Part shown: in pieces, positions 46,912-57,875 of the stretch | Layout: every line of letters begins with the position of its first letter | How positions within the stretch are numbered: the stretch's first letter is position 1 | Assembly: GCA_032690845.1 (NCBI GenBank) | Contig: CM064430.1 | Coordinates: forward strand, 44,489,882 to 44,553,881 | Source: Eleusine coracana subsp. coracana | Taxonomy: Eukaryota > Streptophyta > Magnoliopsida > Poales > Poaceae | Length of the DNA: 64,000 nucleotides | Reading direction: 5' to 3' | The notes under the pieces: model-generated | Databases searched by the model: none | Seen by the model: only the letters and a program-made list of their open reading frames with translations | What the model was told of the DNA's origin: nothing | Made by a program: the position numbers and the translations under genes

Positions 46912-47225
46912 TTAATATTAAAATTGAAAACAGAACTTGTTTTACAATTGTTAAAAAGAAAAAATATAGACACCAGGCGAATACGCTTTCATAGTTCCGT
47001 GTACAGTTTTGGGACGCTGAGAGAACAGAGAACGCAGGATGGCGCCAAACCGAAGTTCCAAGAAGGACGGGCGCACGCGTCCATCCGTGTCACCCGCCGC
47101 CATTGCACCTGGCGACAGGCGTCCTCCTCTGCCGCCTGCATGGCTGCCACTTCGCTCCCCCGCCTCGTCCGCTCTTATTCCTTCACAGGACTCAGTCACC
47201 GCCCGAGAATACGTAATCCGCGACC
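46912..47225 (+). promoter_or_regulatory. 5' flank of the RD19-type protease gene
   Basis: Only about 310 bp separate the MITE/LINE block from the gene's start codon. AAAAATATAGACACC at about 46962 is a weak TATA candidate. An upstream ATG at 47039 opens another frame that runs past the main ATG at 47226 to about 47611, and could lower translation if it is in the transcript. Confidence 0.35.
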
Positions 47226-48529
47226 ATGGCTGCCTACCAGTTCGCGCTGCTGCTCCTCCTCCAGCCACTGACACTCACCCGTGTCGAAGGAGACGACGAC
47301 GTCGGCGGCTTCATCCGTCAGGTGACCGACGGCTTCCGGGACACCAGCAGCAGCAGGCCGGGCCTGCTTCCAGAGGCCCAGTTCGCCGCGTTTGTTCGTC
47401 GGCACGGGCGGCGCTACTCCGGGCCGGAGGAGTACGCGCACCGGCTGCGCGTGTTCGCGGGCAACCTGGCCCGCGCGGCGGCCCACCAGGCGCTGGACCC
47501 CACTGCGCGCCACGGCATCACGCCCTTCTCCGACCTCACCAGGGAGGAGTTCGAGGCGCGGCTCACGGGCCTCCACCACGCCCAGGAGCTCATCCCACGC
47601 GGGTTGCATGATGCCGCCGTCGAGCCGCCCGCGACGGAGGAGCAGGTGGCCCGGCTTCCGTCGAGGTTCGATTGGCGTGAGAAGGGCGCGGTCACTGACG
47701 TGAAGATGCAGGGCGCGTGCGGGTCGTGCTGGGCGTTCAGCACCACGGGCGCCGTCGAGGGCGCAAACTTCCTCGCCACGGGGAAGCTGCTCAACCTCAG
47801 CGAGCAGCAGCTGGTCGACTGCGACCACACGGTGAATCTTTATATACATATATATTATTTGTATTATATATATATATACGCCTTCAATTAATTTCTTTAT
47901 CTCTTCCGTGCCTTGTTATAATATAATAACACATTCAATTCAACTCAACTAATTAAACCTTCACTTTTGTTTTCTCATTGGAAACAAAAAAAAAAAAGTG
48001 CGGTGGCACGGCAGCGATGCAGGGCTGCGACAACGGCTGCTCGGGCGGGCTGATGACCAACGCCTACAAGTACCTCATCTCCTCCGGCGGGCTGATGGAC
48101 CAGGCCGCGTACCCGTACACGGGCGCGCCGGGCCAGTGCCGCTTCGACCCGGCCCGCGTCGCCGTCCGCATGGCCGGCTTTACCGCGGTGCCCGCGGGCG
48201 CCGGCGAGGCACAGATCCGCGCGGCGCTGGTCCGCCGCGGCCCGCTCGCGGTGGCGCTCAACGCGGCCTTCATGCAGACCTACGTGGGCGGGGTGTCGTG
48301 CCCGCTGCTCTGCCCGCGGGCCTTCGTCAACCACGGCGTGCTCCTCGTCGGCTACGGCGCGCGCGGGTTCGCCGCGCTCAGGCTCGGATACCGGCCCTAC
48401 TGGATCATCAAGAACTCGTGGGGGAAGCAGTGGGGGGAGGACGGGTACTACCGCCTCTGCCGCGGACGGAGCATGTGCGGCGTCGACACCATGGTCTCCG
48501 CCGTCGCAGTCGCAACGCCGCCGCCGTGA
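47226..48529 (+). CDS. RD19-type papain-like cysteine protease (two exons)
   Basis: A C1A cysteine protease close to the RD19/cathepsin F-like group, expected in the vacuole or secretory route. Exon 1 is 47226-47831 (202 codons), the intron 47832-47998 (GT...AG, phase 0), and exon 2 47999-48529; 378 residues is normal for the family. Residues 1-22 look like a signal peptide. The I29 propeptide covers about 50-110 with an ERFNIN-like pattern and GITPFSDLT. The mature domain starts near LPSRFDWREKG (144-154). Catalytic residues are visible: Gln162, Cys168 (QGACGSCWAFS), His314 (NHGVLLVGYG) and Asn341 (IIKNSWG). GCSGGLM follows the intron. The acceptor is odd, AG directly after twelve A. Very high GC and an intact frame contrast with the neighbouring transposons. 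Confidence 0.9.
47832..47998 (+). other. Intron of the protease gene
   Basis: A 167-bp AT-rich intron between GTGAAT and AAAG. A pyrimidine-rich stretch (TTCACTTTTGTTTTCTC) ends about 25 bases before the acceptor and is separated from it by an A-run. The phase-0 junction joins CDHT to CGGTAAMQGCDNGC, which fits the family alignment. Confidence 0.75.
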
Positions 48530-48833
48530 TAAGACTCAGCTGTCACTGGCAAACGTGGCAACATGCCACGATGACATGGTGTCAGCGGTGTGATGAGTGC
48601 CTGGGTCATACGACAGCAGTACACTGATATATATACTGAATAACAGATTGTTGTCCACTGTTATGTGAGCACAAGTAGCTGTGACCTGCGAGGCTCTTTC
48701 ATCTTTTTTTTTTTCCTTCGGAAACGAGGCCCTTTGAGAAATGCTGCTTTCTTCATGACGAATGTTCAAAGTAGCGGAGGCACACCCGAACAACAATACC
48801 CTCGAACAAATGTAAGTGCTTTGTGTCGTGTGC
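48530..48833 (+). other. 3' flank of the protease gene
   Basis: Probable 3' UTR and a short spacer. No clear AATAAA is seen. Confidence 0.4.
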
Positions 48834-50212
48834 CACAATCAAACGATCGGAAATCCGATGTTTGTCGAGTGATTAAAACTTTGTTGAGTGTACTCTATTA
48901 GATACTCGGTAAAAGGATTTTTGTCGAGTGTTAAAAATCATCAAAATATTTAATAAATAAAAATACTCGGTAAAAATAGTATTTGCTGAATGTAATATAG
49001 AGAATACTCAGTAAACTTGCTTATTTGTCGAGTGTTTTTCTTGGCACTCGATAAACATCTTGTCGAGTTTTTTTATTCTAACACTCAATAAAGACCGTGT
49101 TTATCAAGTGTTTCTTTGACATTCGGTAAAGATTAATTCAAATTTTATTTTGCAATCTTAAATTAAATTCAAATAAAAAAGTTTTAAACTAAAAAGTTGT
49201 TTAACTTCTAAAGATTTATAACTTTTATTTTTATCATTAGTTTATTACTTAAATTAATCTATAATATTATTCACAAAATATATATGTCTCATATAGTTTC
49301 ATAAAACTATAAGTGAGATATATAAGATTATAAACAATGTTACTATCACTTATGTCGGATAAACGGATGATCAAATAAAAATTATAGAACTTCATAAGTT
49401 ATACAACACTGTAGTGCAACATTTTTTATCTGAATTAACTTTGTTAGTAAAAATTATGTTTGAATAATATAAGAAGGTCTTTGCTAAGTGTATTTTATTT
49501 TGCATTCGACAAATATTGTCTTTACTGAGTATATTATATTTTGCACTCGTCAATACATAGTCTTTGTCAAGTGCTCGACAAAATACACTTGACAAAGAGG
49601 TAAAATATAAAAAGAGTGCAAACCAAGTATAGTCGCAAACGAACATGTGGTGCAGTTGTCGGGAACTCTACGCGCAATGGGAGGACCTAGTTTCAAATCT
49701 TGGCGGGCACACCTAGCCGCGTAGTTCACCAGAAAATGCCGCGACATGCATATCAAAGTATAGCAAGTGCAAGCGGGGTTCCTAGGCGCGAAAAAATTGC
49801 TATTTTATTGGGGTTTTTTTTTGCAATTTACATTTTACCGAGTGCAAGACTTTACTGAGTGTATTTTGACACTTGGCAAAGAGCGCTTTGCTGATTAAAT
49901 TTGTGCCAAGTGCTCTTTGCCGAGTGTTTCTGGCACTCGGCAAAGACCGATGTTATTAGACGTGGCTTTTTTTTTTGCTATTTTGTTGCTTTTTTAATGA
50001 TTTATATTTTTGTCGAGTGCAAGACTTTACTAAGTGTATTTTGATACTCGGCAAAGCTTTTACCGAGTGCGCGGCGGAAAACACTCGGCAAAGAGCGCTT
50101 TACCGATTAAATTTGTGCTAAAAGCTCTTTGCTCAGCAAAGGCTTTGCCGAGTATATTTTGCCTTTTATGGAGTGTTTCTGGCACTTGACAAAGACCGTG
50201 ATCCCGGTAGTG
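48834..50212. mobile_element. Decayed CACTA element
   Basis: The right end reads ATCCCGGTAGTG (complement CACTACCGGGAT). The left end near 48834 is degraded but keeps CGGAAATCCGATGTTTGTCGAGTG-like sequence. Many subterminal GTCGAGTG or TGCCGAGTG repeats occur on both sides of an AT-rich interior (49130-49500). No transposase is present. It is older than the CACTA at 31512-33505, judging from the eroded terminus and repeats. Confidence 0.8.
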
Positions 50213-50263
50213 AAATACATATATATGTATATTTTAAAAATTGGATTTTTATCTACAAATACT

Positions 50264-50510
50264 AAAAAAGATATATATGTTTCTAAAACACCATACCTAT
50301 GGACTTTGTCTTATGGACACTGCAAAAAACTATATTTGCGATACTATAAAAAGATATATTTGTTTTTAGAACACTATACCGCTAATTTTATCTTATGAAC
50401 ACTACGAAAAACTATTTGTGATATTCAAACAAGGTGTGTTTGTCTCTAAAACACCCTACCACTGACTCTGTCTTATGAACACTACAACAAACTATATTTG
50501 TCTACAAGAC
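50264..50510. repeat. Degenerate ~83-bp tandem repeat, three units
   Basis: Three diverged units share GTTTCTAAAACACCATACC, a TTGTCTTATGAACACTAC-like block and AAACTATATTTG at about 83-bp spacing. Confidence 0.7.
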
Positions 50511-51346
50511 ACCGCACCAAATAAATTAGTCATTTTAATGGTAAAACAATCGAATTGCTCGTACCTTATCTTCTTCAACCTCGCTTGCATCTTCCTTCTC
50601 GCCGACACTGATCCATGTCCCCGTTGACAAAGCATTTTGAGATATACTGTCACCGTCAAAAACTATTGAAGACTGCCGACAATGATCCATCTCCAGCTAG
50701 GGACATTTTTGTGATTGACAACATATTCTCTCTTATTATCAAAAATAATAATTAAAATATTGAAAACGGTGTCATGTAAACAAATTCTCATTATTCATAG
50801 TGTTTAGAGGCAAAGTCAGCTAGCACGATGTCCTAAAATGTTCTTTAACTGAAATCGGTGTTAAAAAAAACATACCAATCACAGTCGTACTTTAACTGAA
50901 ACAAAACCCAACATAAGTTATTCTCTATTTCTCATCATCTCGATCCGTATCATGGTAACAAACACGTAAGATTTTACCTTAATTCACCTAGGTAGGAATC
51001 AGAACCACCCGTAATTTAGCATACAGTAACTTAGCATACAATCTGTAGGGACTCATCGAGTGCCGTAATCTGGATGCGGATCCGGAGCCACCAGCTGTGG
51101 ACCCGACTGAGGTGCTCATCCATGACATGTCGGCGAGCGCGGGGAACCGCTCAACAATGAGGCAAAGCACCTCGTCAATGCAGATGCGGCGAGCCTGGCG
51201 GCCCCGTGACACGTGCTCAATGTGGCTGCAGAAGGCCAACCTCGTCGAATCCGTAATTTATCAAAGTAAGTTATATGAGACATAACATGATTGTATGAAA
51301 CTTTATTACTATCAACCATGGCTATAGTTTAGAACGCTCGGATACA
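50511..51346. other. Spacer, no recognised gene
   Basis: Mixed composition. A GC-rich patch at 51050-51250 opens short frames on both strands without recognised domains. Confidence 0.4.
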
Positions 51347-51596
51347 CACTACTATAATAAAAACCTGCAATATCAAACATTTAAAGCCTTTAATAATGGA
51401 TAAAGTGCATGTTATTGCTTTAACGATATTACTGGCTTCACTCAACAATATCAGCCACTGGTGTCTGATATTATAGTTGTAATTACATATCAGACATGCT
51501 GATGTCATCATATCTGATATTATTATACAACACATGCAACAATATCAGCATCATGACATCATGATGTCCGCTGTTATTTTTTAGAAAAATAAAAAA
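51347..51596. mobile_element. CACTA-like left end
   Basis: Starts CACTACTATAATAAAAACC and carries repeated subterminal TGATATTA/AATATCAG words. No matching right terminus was found, so it is probably truncated. Confidence 0.5.
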
Positions 51597-51651
51597 AAGC
51601 CCCTATTATCTCTAATCTTCTTTAGTATCAGAATAGAGATAATAGGGGCTT
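51597..51651. repeat. Perfect 17-bp stem hairpin
   Basis: AAGCCCCTATTATCTCT (51597-51613) is perfectly inverted at 51635-51651 around a 21-base loop. It is immediately preceded by an A-run. Confidence 0.92.
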
Positions 51652-52410
51652 AAAAGCAAATAAAAAAGGAGATTGATCTTTATTACAAATCAATTTATTC
51701 ATGCAAAAGCCACTTAAGTTTACAACTTGCCGTAATAACTTGAAAAAAAGGTAGGCCATAAACTAAGTTATGCTTTACAATGTATTCAATTAACAAATAA
51801 TTTAACAATTTAACTACATTGCTAGTATCTAAGAAGAACTCTAAACCTGCCGTACTTAGCGTCCATCCCTAGAGACTGGGACATATTTAGGGCAAGTATA
51901 ATAGTGTTGTTTTATAGACCGTCTCATATATGCCACATAATCTTAATACAGGTTATGAGACGAGTTATACAATGGATAGTCTTATTAGTTATCTTCTATT
52001 AATTATATGACTTCTTAATTTATGGACACAAAAAAGAATTTTTATATATTAAAAGATCACTAGAGCCCGTACAATGGTGTGAGAGCCGTCTCATACTCCT
52101 AAATTTTAGGGCATGAGATGGTTGCTACACGAAACAACCACCTCTTTCTCTCACCATCCTCTCTCTTTTACACATCATCAAAAATCTTATATAGCAATGC
52201 ATGAGACGGGATATGAGACTGTCTACGTTTAGCATTGTACCTGTCCTTATGCTTGGCGTCGTCCTTCCTAGTTTTAAAATTTCTCCCATATAATTACTAT
52301 TATTAAGATTTTGCATTAACTAAATTACCAAAAATGAACATTCGGAAGTTAATGGGTTGTTAAATTCCATTCACCAGAGTTAATGGATAATAAATACCAA
52401 TTCACTAGAA
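51652..52410. other. Spacer upstream of the defensin-like gene
   Basis: AT-rich sequence with repeated CTCATA/ATGAGACGG words near 51920-51960 and 52090-52220, possibly old MITE remains. No gene is recognised. Confidence 0.4.
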
Positions 52411-52413
52411 TTT

Positions 52414-52422
52414 TATATAAAA
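52414..52422 (+). promoter_or_regulatory. TATA box of the defensin-like gene
   Basis: TATATAAAA about 120 bp upstream of the ATG at 52536, giving an expected start near 52445 and a leader of about 90 nt. Confidence 0.6.
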
Positions 52423-52535
52423 CGGCTTGACGGCGTGAACCGTATCAAAACGCCGGAGATCGATCACCTCCATTCCAACTTACCCGTCCAAGCAGATCGA
52501 ATCACGGTATTACGGTCACACTGCAGTCGTCATCC

Positions 52536-52879
52536 ATGGCGGCATCAACTTTTTTGGCCATCGTCTGCAGGATCCTTGTGGTTGCACTCATCCTCGTATC
52601 CCTTTCATCCTATGGTATGCGTGAAACATGGCCAATGCTTTTATATACAAGCTTTTCTTTCTTTAATTCAACGTTCAACTCCATTCATATGTAACTTATG
52701 AGAGATTGTCGTGATTGTTATGGTGATCAGGGGCGGCGGTGTACCAATGTATGGGTCCATGCACTAACTTTAACCCGGACTGCAACAGCTGGTGCAGGAA
52801 TGTGGCGTTATATGGCAAGGGCGGCAACTGCCTGAACTGGACACCCACCTCTCCCAGCGTGTGCTGTTGCCGCACGTAG
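52536..52879 (+). CDS. Defensin-like cysteine-rich secreted peptide (two exons)
   Basis: A 75-residue peptide, too short for usual gene filters. Exon 1 (52536-52614) encodes a signal peptide (MAASTFLAIVCRILVVALIL...). An intron (52615-52730, GTATGC...TCAG) is in phase 1. Exon 2 (52731-52879) encodes a mature peptide of about 49 residues ending in TAG. The mature part has eight Cys in the pattern C-x3-C-x6-C-x3-C-x11-C-x10-CCC. A signal-peptide exon followed by one Cys-rich exon is the standard layout of plant defensin-like genes. These act as secreted antimicrobial or signalling peptides; the role here is unknown. A TATA box and an AATAAA (52980) frame it. The terminal CCC triplet is noteworthy. 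Confidence 0.8.
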
Positions 52880-52979
52880 CTAGTCAAATGTAGGATGGAT
52901 GAATCAACGACGGTGAAGCATAATCTCTCATGTATAAGATTGATCGAAAGTAAATCGATTGATATGACGTGATTTATAG

Positions 52980-52985
52980 AATAAA
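52980..52985 (+). terminator. Poly(A) signal of the defensin-like gene
   Basis: AATAAA about 100 nt after the stop, in AATAAAATAAA. Confidence 0.5.
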
Positions 52986-53642
52986 ATAAAAAGGCTTTGT
53001 TTTTATCACGCAATATTTATATAAACTATCTATATGGTTTCTGCAAACACTGCTTATATTGCCCAACGATAATGTGTTAGTATATGATATGGTCTGGGTG
53101 AGCAGTCTTGCTGGACATTGGACTCAAAATTAACATGGAGCAGTTGTGAGACCGCTGGGGACAGCAATCGTGCATGACAAGCCGTATCAAACATTCCAGT
53201 CATGCATTCATCCGTACCATAAAGGTACCATCAGGTACAGCTTCTTTGTGCCCGTAGTGTCATCTGGCTTGACAGCTTCAAACAAGGGATCAGGATCACG
53301 CTTGATAACCTGTCTGACTCGGGAGACCTGTGGATCGCCAGTGCTTGGGTCTTGGTTGGTGCCGACAATTAGGAGGTTCTCATCATCATCAAGGGCATAG
53401 AGCTTTCCCTGGAAAATGCCATATCCTCAAACGTCTTGCATCTGTCATTCGCACGTACTGACCATGAGGAAGCCCCTGGCTGACACATCAGAATCTGACT
53501 GAGGACTCCCGTGCCCATGAAAGCAGCGATGAGGTTTGGAGAGCACACTATTAGCTTCTTTATTATCTTCTTCGTGAGGTGCATCCAAGTGACGATGTGG
53601 GAAAAGGGTGTGCCATCCTCATATTTAGCAACTGCATTTGGA

Positions 53643-55032
53643 CAGGCCCGTCCCGGCAAAATCAGAGGCCCTGTGCAAATCTATTAAATGGGGCTTAGCA
53701 AAAGTCCCTATTCCTTCTTGTGATGCTTTATATTAACCACAATCATATTTTTTAATCTTATTTGTAGAAGATTGATAGCTTTCAAAATAGATAAGGGAAA
53801 GTAATGGATTTACAATAGAACAAGCTTGTTCACTGATCATTAACAAACTAGTGTATTAACTAAATAATTCACATCGAAGAAGGTTACAAGAAAAAAAAGT
53901 ACTGAGTTTAGCTGATATACTTGCCGGCTCCTTCAATCCTTACGATGTTTAGTGTCACTAATTGAATGAGTTTGTGAACGCGCTCCTGCTGTCCTACGAA
54001 GTTGTGGCCAAGGAGTTGGGTGGCGCTACTAGATGCTAGAGGAGAGCCGGGCCGCCCTTCCGTGTTCATGACCAGGGATGTCATCCCAATGTCTTGATAG
54101 AGTAATAAGATTAAAAAAACACAATAGAACAGGCAACAAGGAAATTGATTGGTCTGATTGACACATGCATATTTTGTTTGAAAAGGAAACTGATAGATAT
54201 ATAGTTCTGGATGTTGTACAAGCTAGAGAAATAGAAATATATAGTATATATATGATCTACTCCATCTGTCCATGTTTACTGTGCATATTTGCAAAGCAGA
54301 AAAATCCACAAATATAATGTGTATTTGTATTTGCGGCGCTGGTCCTCCTTGTCACTTGCGCACCCGCCTGTTGGATTGCCTGGCGTAGTTAATACAGCAT
54401 GCAAGTTTAATTAGCAAGGAGGCCAAGGAACCAGTTCACCTGCAAACCGAAGAAGCTTATGCAAACACTGATGTGTGGGCCTGCGATCCAACCTGGAGCA
54501 TGCGTGGCTGCCTAGGATGGGGAGCCAAGCGTCACCAGTACCACGTTTAATTGGTAAGGACACTCCAAAAGTGGGTGTGTTCGTTTCCACCTCTCTAATG
54601 TTTAGATCTATTCTATCAAATATTATAATACTCTATTAGGACTATTAAATATAGATTACTGATAAAACCCAGTCCATAACCCTTCCTCTGAATAACGAGA
54701 CAAATCTATTAAGACTAATTAGATCGTGATTAGATAATATTATGCTATAGTAAACGTCTCTTAATAATGACTTAATTAAGCTTAATGAATTTGTCACGTT
54801 GATACGAATTCAACTCTGTAATTAGTTTTATATTTAATATATATCTAATAATCATATATAGCATTTTAATGATTGATGTGACCCCACTAAAATTTAGACC
54901 CAAAAAACGAACACACCCGTTGTCTCGGGGAAAATAAGTTTGCTAATTGATCTTTGTGTACTATTATGGGGCCCTTGGAAATTGGAGGCCCCGTGCGGTC
55001 ACACCGGTCGCACTGGCGCCGGGACGGCCCTG
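53643..55032. mobile_element. hAT element inside the F-box/DUF295 gene
   Basis: A 1390-bp element. Its left terminus is CAGGCCCGTCCCGGC and the complement of its right terminus is CAGGGCCGTCCCGGC, differing at one position. ATTTGGA is present on both sides (left ends at 53642, right starts at 55033), a 7-8 bp target duplication. No transposase is recognisable. It contains a MITE at 54573-54918. Confidence 0.88.
54573..54918. mobile_element. MITE nested in the hAT element
   Basis: A 346-bp element with perfect 14-bp terminal inverted repeats GGGTGTGTTCGTTT. The interior is AT-rich and non-coding. No clear target duplication identifies the superfamily. Confidence 0.82.
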
Positions 55033-55795
55033 ATTTGGAGGACGGAGCCTGACACGAGACAGAGGAGGGAGCACCACTGTGGCCCTGGCAAAGGGGTCGA
55101 CCAAGAAGCAGCCGTCCTCGCGCAGGAACATGAGCCAGCTGCCGTCGGCCACGGTCTTGTAGCGAGCGCAGCCGAAGCCAAGGAAATGGAAGGGCTTGCC
55201 GTAGGGGAGGCTGTAGAAGGTTCCGGCTGGGAGCGCGAGAAGCGGCAACAGGGGGGGCAGGGGGAGTTTTAGGGATGCAAGTTTTATATTTTGTGGGTCT
55301 GCTTAAATTTTTTTTAAAATAAACTAGAATATTTCCCTCCTTATCAAGCTAGTACAACAAATGAATTAGAGGCTTGATCCACAACTACTCATTGAATACC
55401 CACTTACATCTCTAGGGAGTTCCCTTGCCCCATGTGGCACTGGGACACACGTCGGCGAAGCGGGCACGGTTCACGAAGGCCGGGATGAGGCACAACATCC
55501 GCCCCGCTAGGTTGCACAGGAGGTCGGACCACAACGACGGTGGCCAGAGCTTGGCCCGCAATGTCAGCTCCGCCATCCCAGTCAAAACTTGGCAAAAACC
55601 TCAGGTCTGAACCACGACCAAGGTAGCAAAGAGTGCGTCAGGATCCAATGCAAGAAAGAAGGACGGGGCGGCACGGTGCATGAAGAGGCAATTCGTCGAA
55701 TACGTTGCGTGCACCGCTCCTTGCACTGTGAAGGAATGTTGGAGCGGAGGACCAGCACGCACCAGAGGAGGGAGAGAACAAGCAGCCCCTGTACC

Positions 55796-56586
55796 CGGGG
55801 CCGGTTCTGAGTTTATAGTGACCGAGGCGAATATAAAAATCAGGGTTTTTTACTATAATATAAAAAATATTAGTATATATATTCTTTATTATATATAATT
55901 ATAATATTTTATGATTTTGCTATCTGAAATAAAATATCATCATTGATATTAGTAGATTTTATCGTAGATGAATTTAATATATTAACTTATAACTCAAAAA
56001 ATATTGAAGACTTTATTCTATAATTTGATCAGTATATTTATTTGTCTCCTTCTTTTTATCATAGTCAGATGCATATATTGTATCAAATAATCAAGAGGAT
56101 TAGTGAAAGAAGTTGAACTAAATAACTAATTCATCATCGTTGGTGATGCATCAATAACTTAGGACAGACTATATCAAAGACGTGAGTTGAGACCTCAATA
56201 TGATCGTAGCAAAATTCTACTATCTTCATCCTGGAACTTCAAATCAAACTATTGTCTCAACACGTTTGTGATGTGTTCGTGTATGATGAAAAAGAAAATT
56301 GTTGACTTATTGTATTATGTTTGGGCAACAAAGAGGTAGACAAGCATAGTAGATAAGATCTGGTGTCCTAACGTATACATATGCTAAATATCTTAAGAGT
56401 CTTGATTAAAATTTGTGTATCCTACAAACTGCAAGTTTAATTGAGCTATAATTTCGAGTTATACAGATCGTAATTATGAACTCATCATACCATACTAATC
56501 TGCATTGTACATATCATAAATAGGGGTCCTTGCATCAGAGGGGCCAGGGTAGCCGCCCGTTTTGCCCTCCCCCAGGACCGGCTCTG
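55796..56586. mobile_element. Short non-autonomous hAT element
   Basis: A 791-bp AT-rich element. Its left end is CGGGGCCGGTTCTGAG and the complement of its right end is CAGAGCCGGTCCTGGG, 12 of 16 positions matching. It is flanked by CCTGTACC (55788-55795) and GCTGTACC (56587-56594), an 8-bp duplication with one change. No transposase frame is seen. Confidence 0.75.
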
Positions 56587-56594
56587 GCTGTACC

Positions 56595-56989
56595 GGAGAT
56601 CGATGCTGCGGTGACACCGTGACAGGCTGACAGCGCAGGGGCGAGCGTGCGGCGATCCGTGCTGCTGCTGAACTAAACCAGTGTGCGTGTGGCAGTGGGA
56701 GTGGGAAAGAAAGCTGGAGGGAGGCGGCTTGGGTGATTTTGACTGAGTAGCAGTAGACAAGCGGAAGCGTTTGCGATTGACAACAGTAATCCTAAAAAAA
56801 TAGGTAGTTGTAAACATTAACGGTCAAAACATTAATCGAAGAGAGTTTTCTTTTTCTTGGAATAACAGGCACCAATTCTTTCTTTGACTCGAAATAAAAT
56901 GAATTTTTCTATCTGACCAGAATATCAAATTTCATTCCTTGTTTATCCCTTCTGTCAGTTTGAGCTAGTTGGAGGAGGCAAGTTTTTTT
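56595..56989. other. Spacer
   Basis: A GC-rich then AT-rich stretch without a recognised gene. It continues the DNA interrupted by the hAT element at 55796-56586. Confidence 0.4.
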
Positions 56990-57239
56990 TTAAGGGCCAG
57001 TGTTTCAATCATCGGTTTATACTCCAATTGCGTTTTAACCATCCATTTTCAGATTTTGCAGATTTACCATCCAGTTTTGAATCTGAAACTCAATTTTACC
57101 ATTGAGGTGTTAACAGAGGTTAATAGTGTTAAATTCCGTGGAAAAAGACCAAATTGCCCCTTTGGGACCCACTTGGCATTGAGACAAAACTTCTCTTCCC
57201 TTGGGACCCACTGTCATTGAAATGGTGCCAATGGCCGGA

Positions 57240-57253
57240 GGGGGGGGGGGGGG
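57240..57253. repeat. G14 run
   Basis: Homopolymer run inside the GC-rich core of the MULE-like element. Confidence 0.9.
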
Positions 57254-57424
57254 CAGTTGATGCAGGCTAGGCCGCGACCTTGCGGTGATGGCACCGCCAA
57301 GTTCGACGCGATGACGGTCGGAGAGGGTAGCCTGCCACTCTCCCTGATCTTGCCGTAGCCGCCGCCCCCTCCCTGGATCTTGCCATTCCCACCACCTCCA
57401 ATCGCCGGCCGGAGAAGGCAGCAG

Positions 57425-57448
57425 CCCCCCCCCCCCCCCCCCCCCCCC
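57425..57448. repeat. C24 run
   Basis: The longest homopolymer in the window. It lies 170 bp from the G14 run in opposite sense. Confidence 0.9.
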
Positions 57449-57875
57449 GAGATCCGTTTGCACCGAGGGCCACCGCCACCCTGTCCATCGTGCACTCGAC
57501 GCCGCACGCTTGGCCACCGCTGAGTGCTCCATCACCATCATCGCCCAGGTGTCGGGTAGGGTTAGGGTGAGGAGTCGGGGCTAGAGAAGTGGAGTCAGGT
57601 GGGAGCAGGGCTAGAATAGTCTGAGGTGTGTTTTTATTTTTTTCGATTTGTTTTATTACATTTATTTGGTGTCCACTCACGTCATTGGGAATGGATGGCT
57701 AAGGTTTGGTTCGTTTTTTTCTCCGCGATGGTAAAATCACAAAATATCAAAACTGATGGTGAAAACGCAATTGGGCTTCAAAACTATGGCCAGAACGCTA
57801 TTGTTCCTTTTTTTTTAATCATCAATAGCTCTTTATCAACTCCCTAAATTGGTGTGTAGCGACTATTTTTTATAC

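Larger units (their letters stand above)
53215..55576 (-). pseudogene. F-box/DUF295 gene split by an hAT element
   Basis: A minus-strand gene of the plant F-box/DUF295 (KIB-type beta-propeller) family. The F-box part starts at the ATG at 55576 (WSDLLCNLAGRMLCLIPAFV) and ends at a stop near 55411. About 140 bp follow that may be an intron (GTAAGT at about 55408). The propeller region continues at 55260-55033 (GKPFHFLGFGCARYKT, LREDGCFLVDPFARATVVLP). It is cut by an hAT element at 53643-55032 and resumes in the same frame at 53642 (KYEDGTPFSHIVTW, CQPGASSWSVRANDRC). A one-base shift near 53412 precedes GKLYALDDDENLLIVG, and the frame ends at a stop near 53215, short of the family's usual C-terminus. 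Confidence 0.82.
56990..57815. mobile_element. MULE-like TIR element with GC-rich core
   Basis: Arms of about 80 bp are inverted: the left (about 56994-57075) has CCAATTGCGTTTTAACCATC and TTTACCATC, and the right (about 57727-57808) has the matching complement. The core (57200-57620) is GC-rich and holds G14 and C24 runs. Open frames there are Gly/Pro-rich composition artefacts. Long TIRs around a GC-rich core resemble Pack-MULE layouts, but I cannot name a captured gene. Confidence 0.6.

Noticed and set aside
47039..47611. 190-codon frame overlapping the protease
   Set aside because: It is a GC-driven alternative frame over exon 1. It is kept only as a possible upstream ORF, not as a gene.
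47998..48627. 209-codon frame over protease exon 2
   Set aside because: Arg-rich shadow of the real exon in another phase.
49655..49700. Second tRNA-like B box (GTTTCAAATCTTGG)
   Set aside because: The match is imperfect, no A box lies at proper spacing, and it is within a decayed CACTA element.
57214..57680. Gly-rich minus-strand frames of 97-143 codons
   Set aside because: Poly-Gly is produced by the C24 run, and low complexity explains their length.
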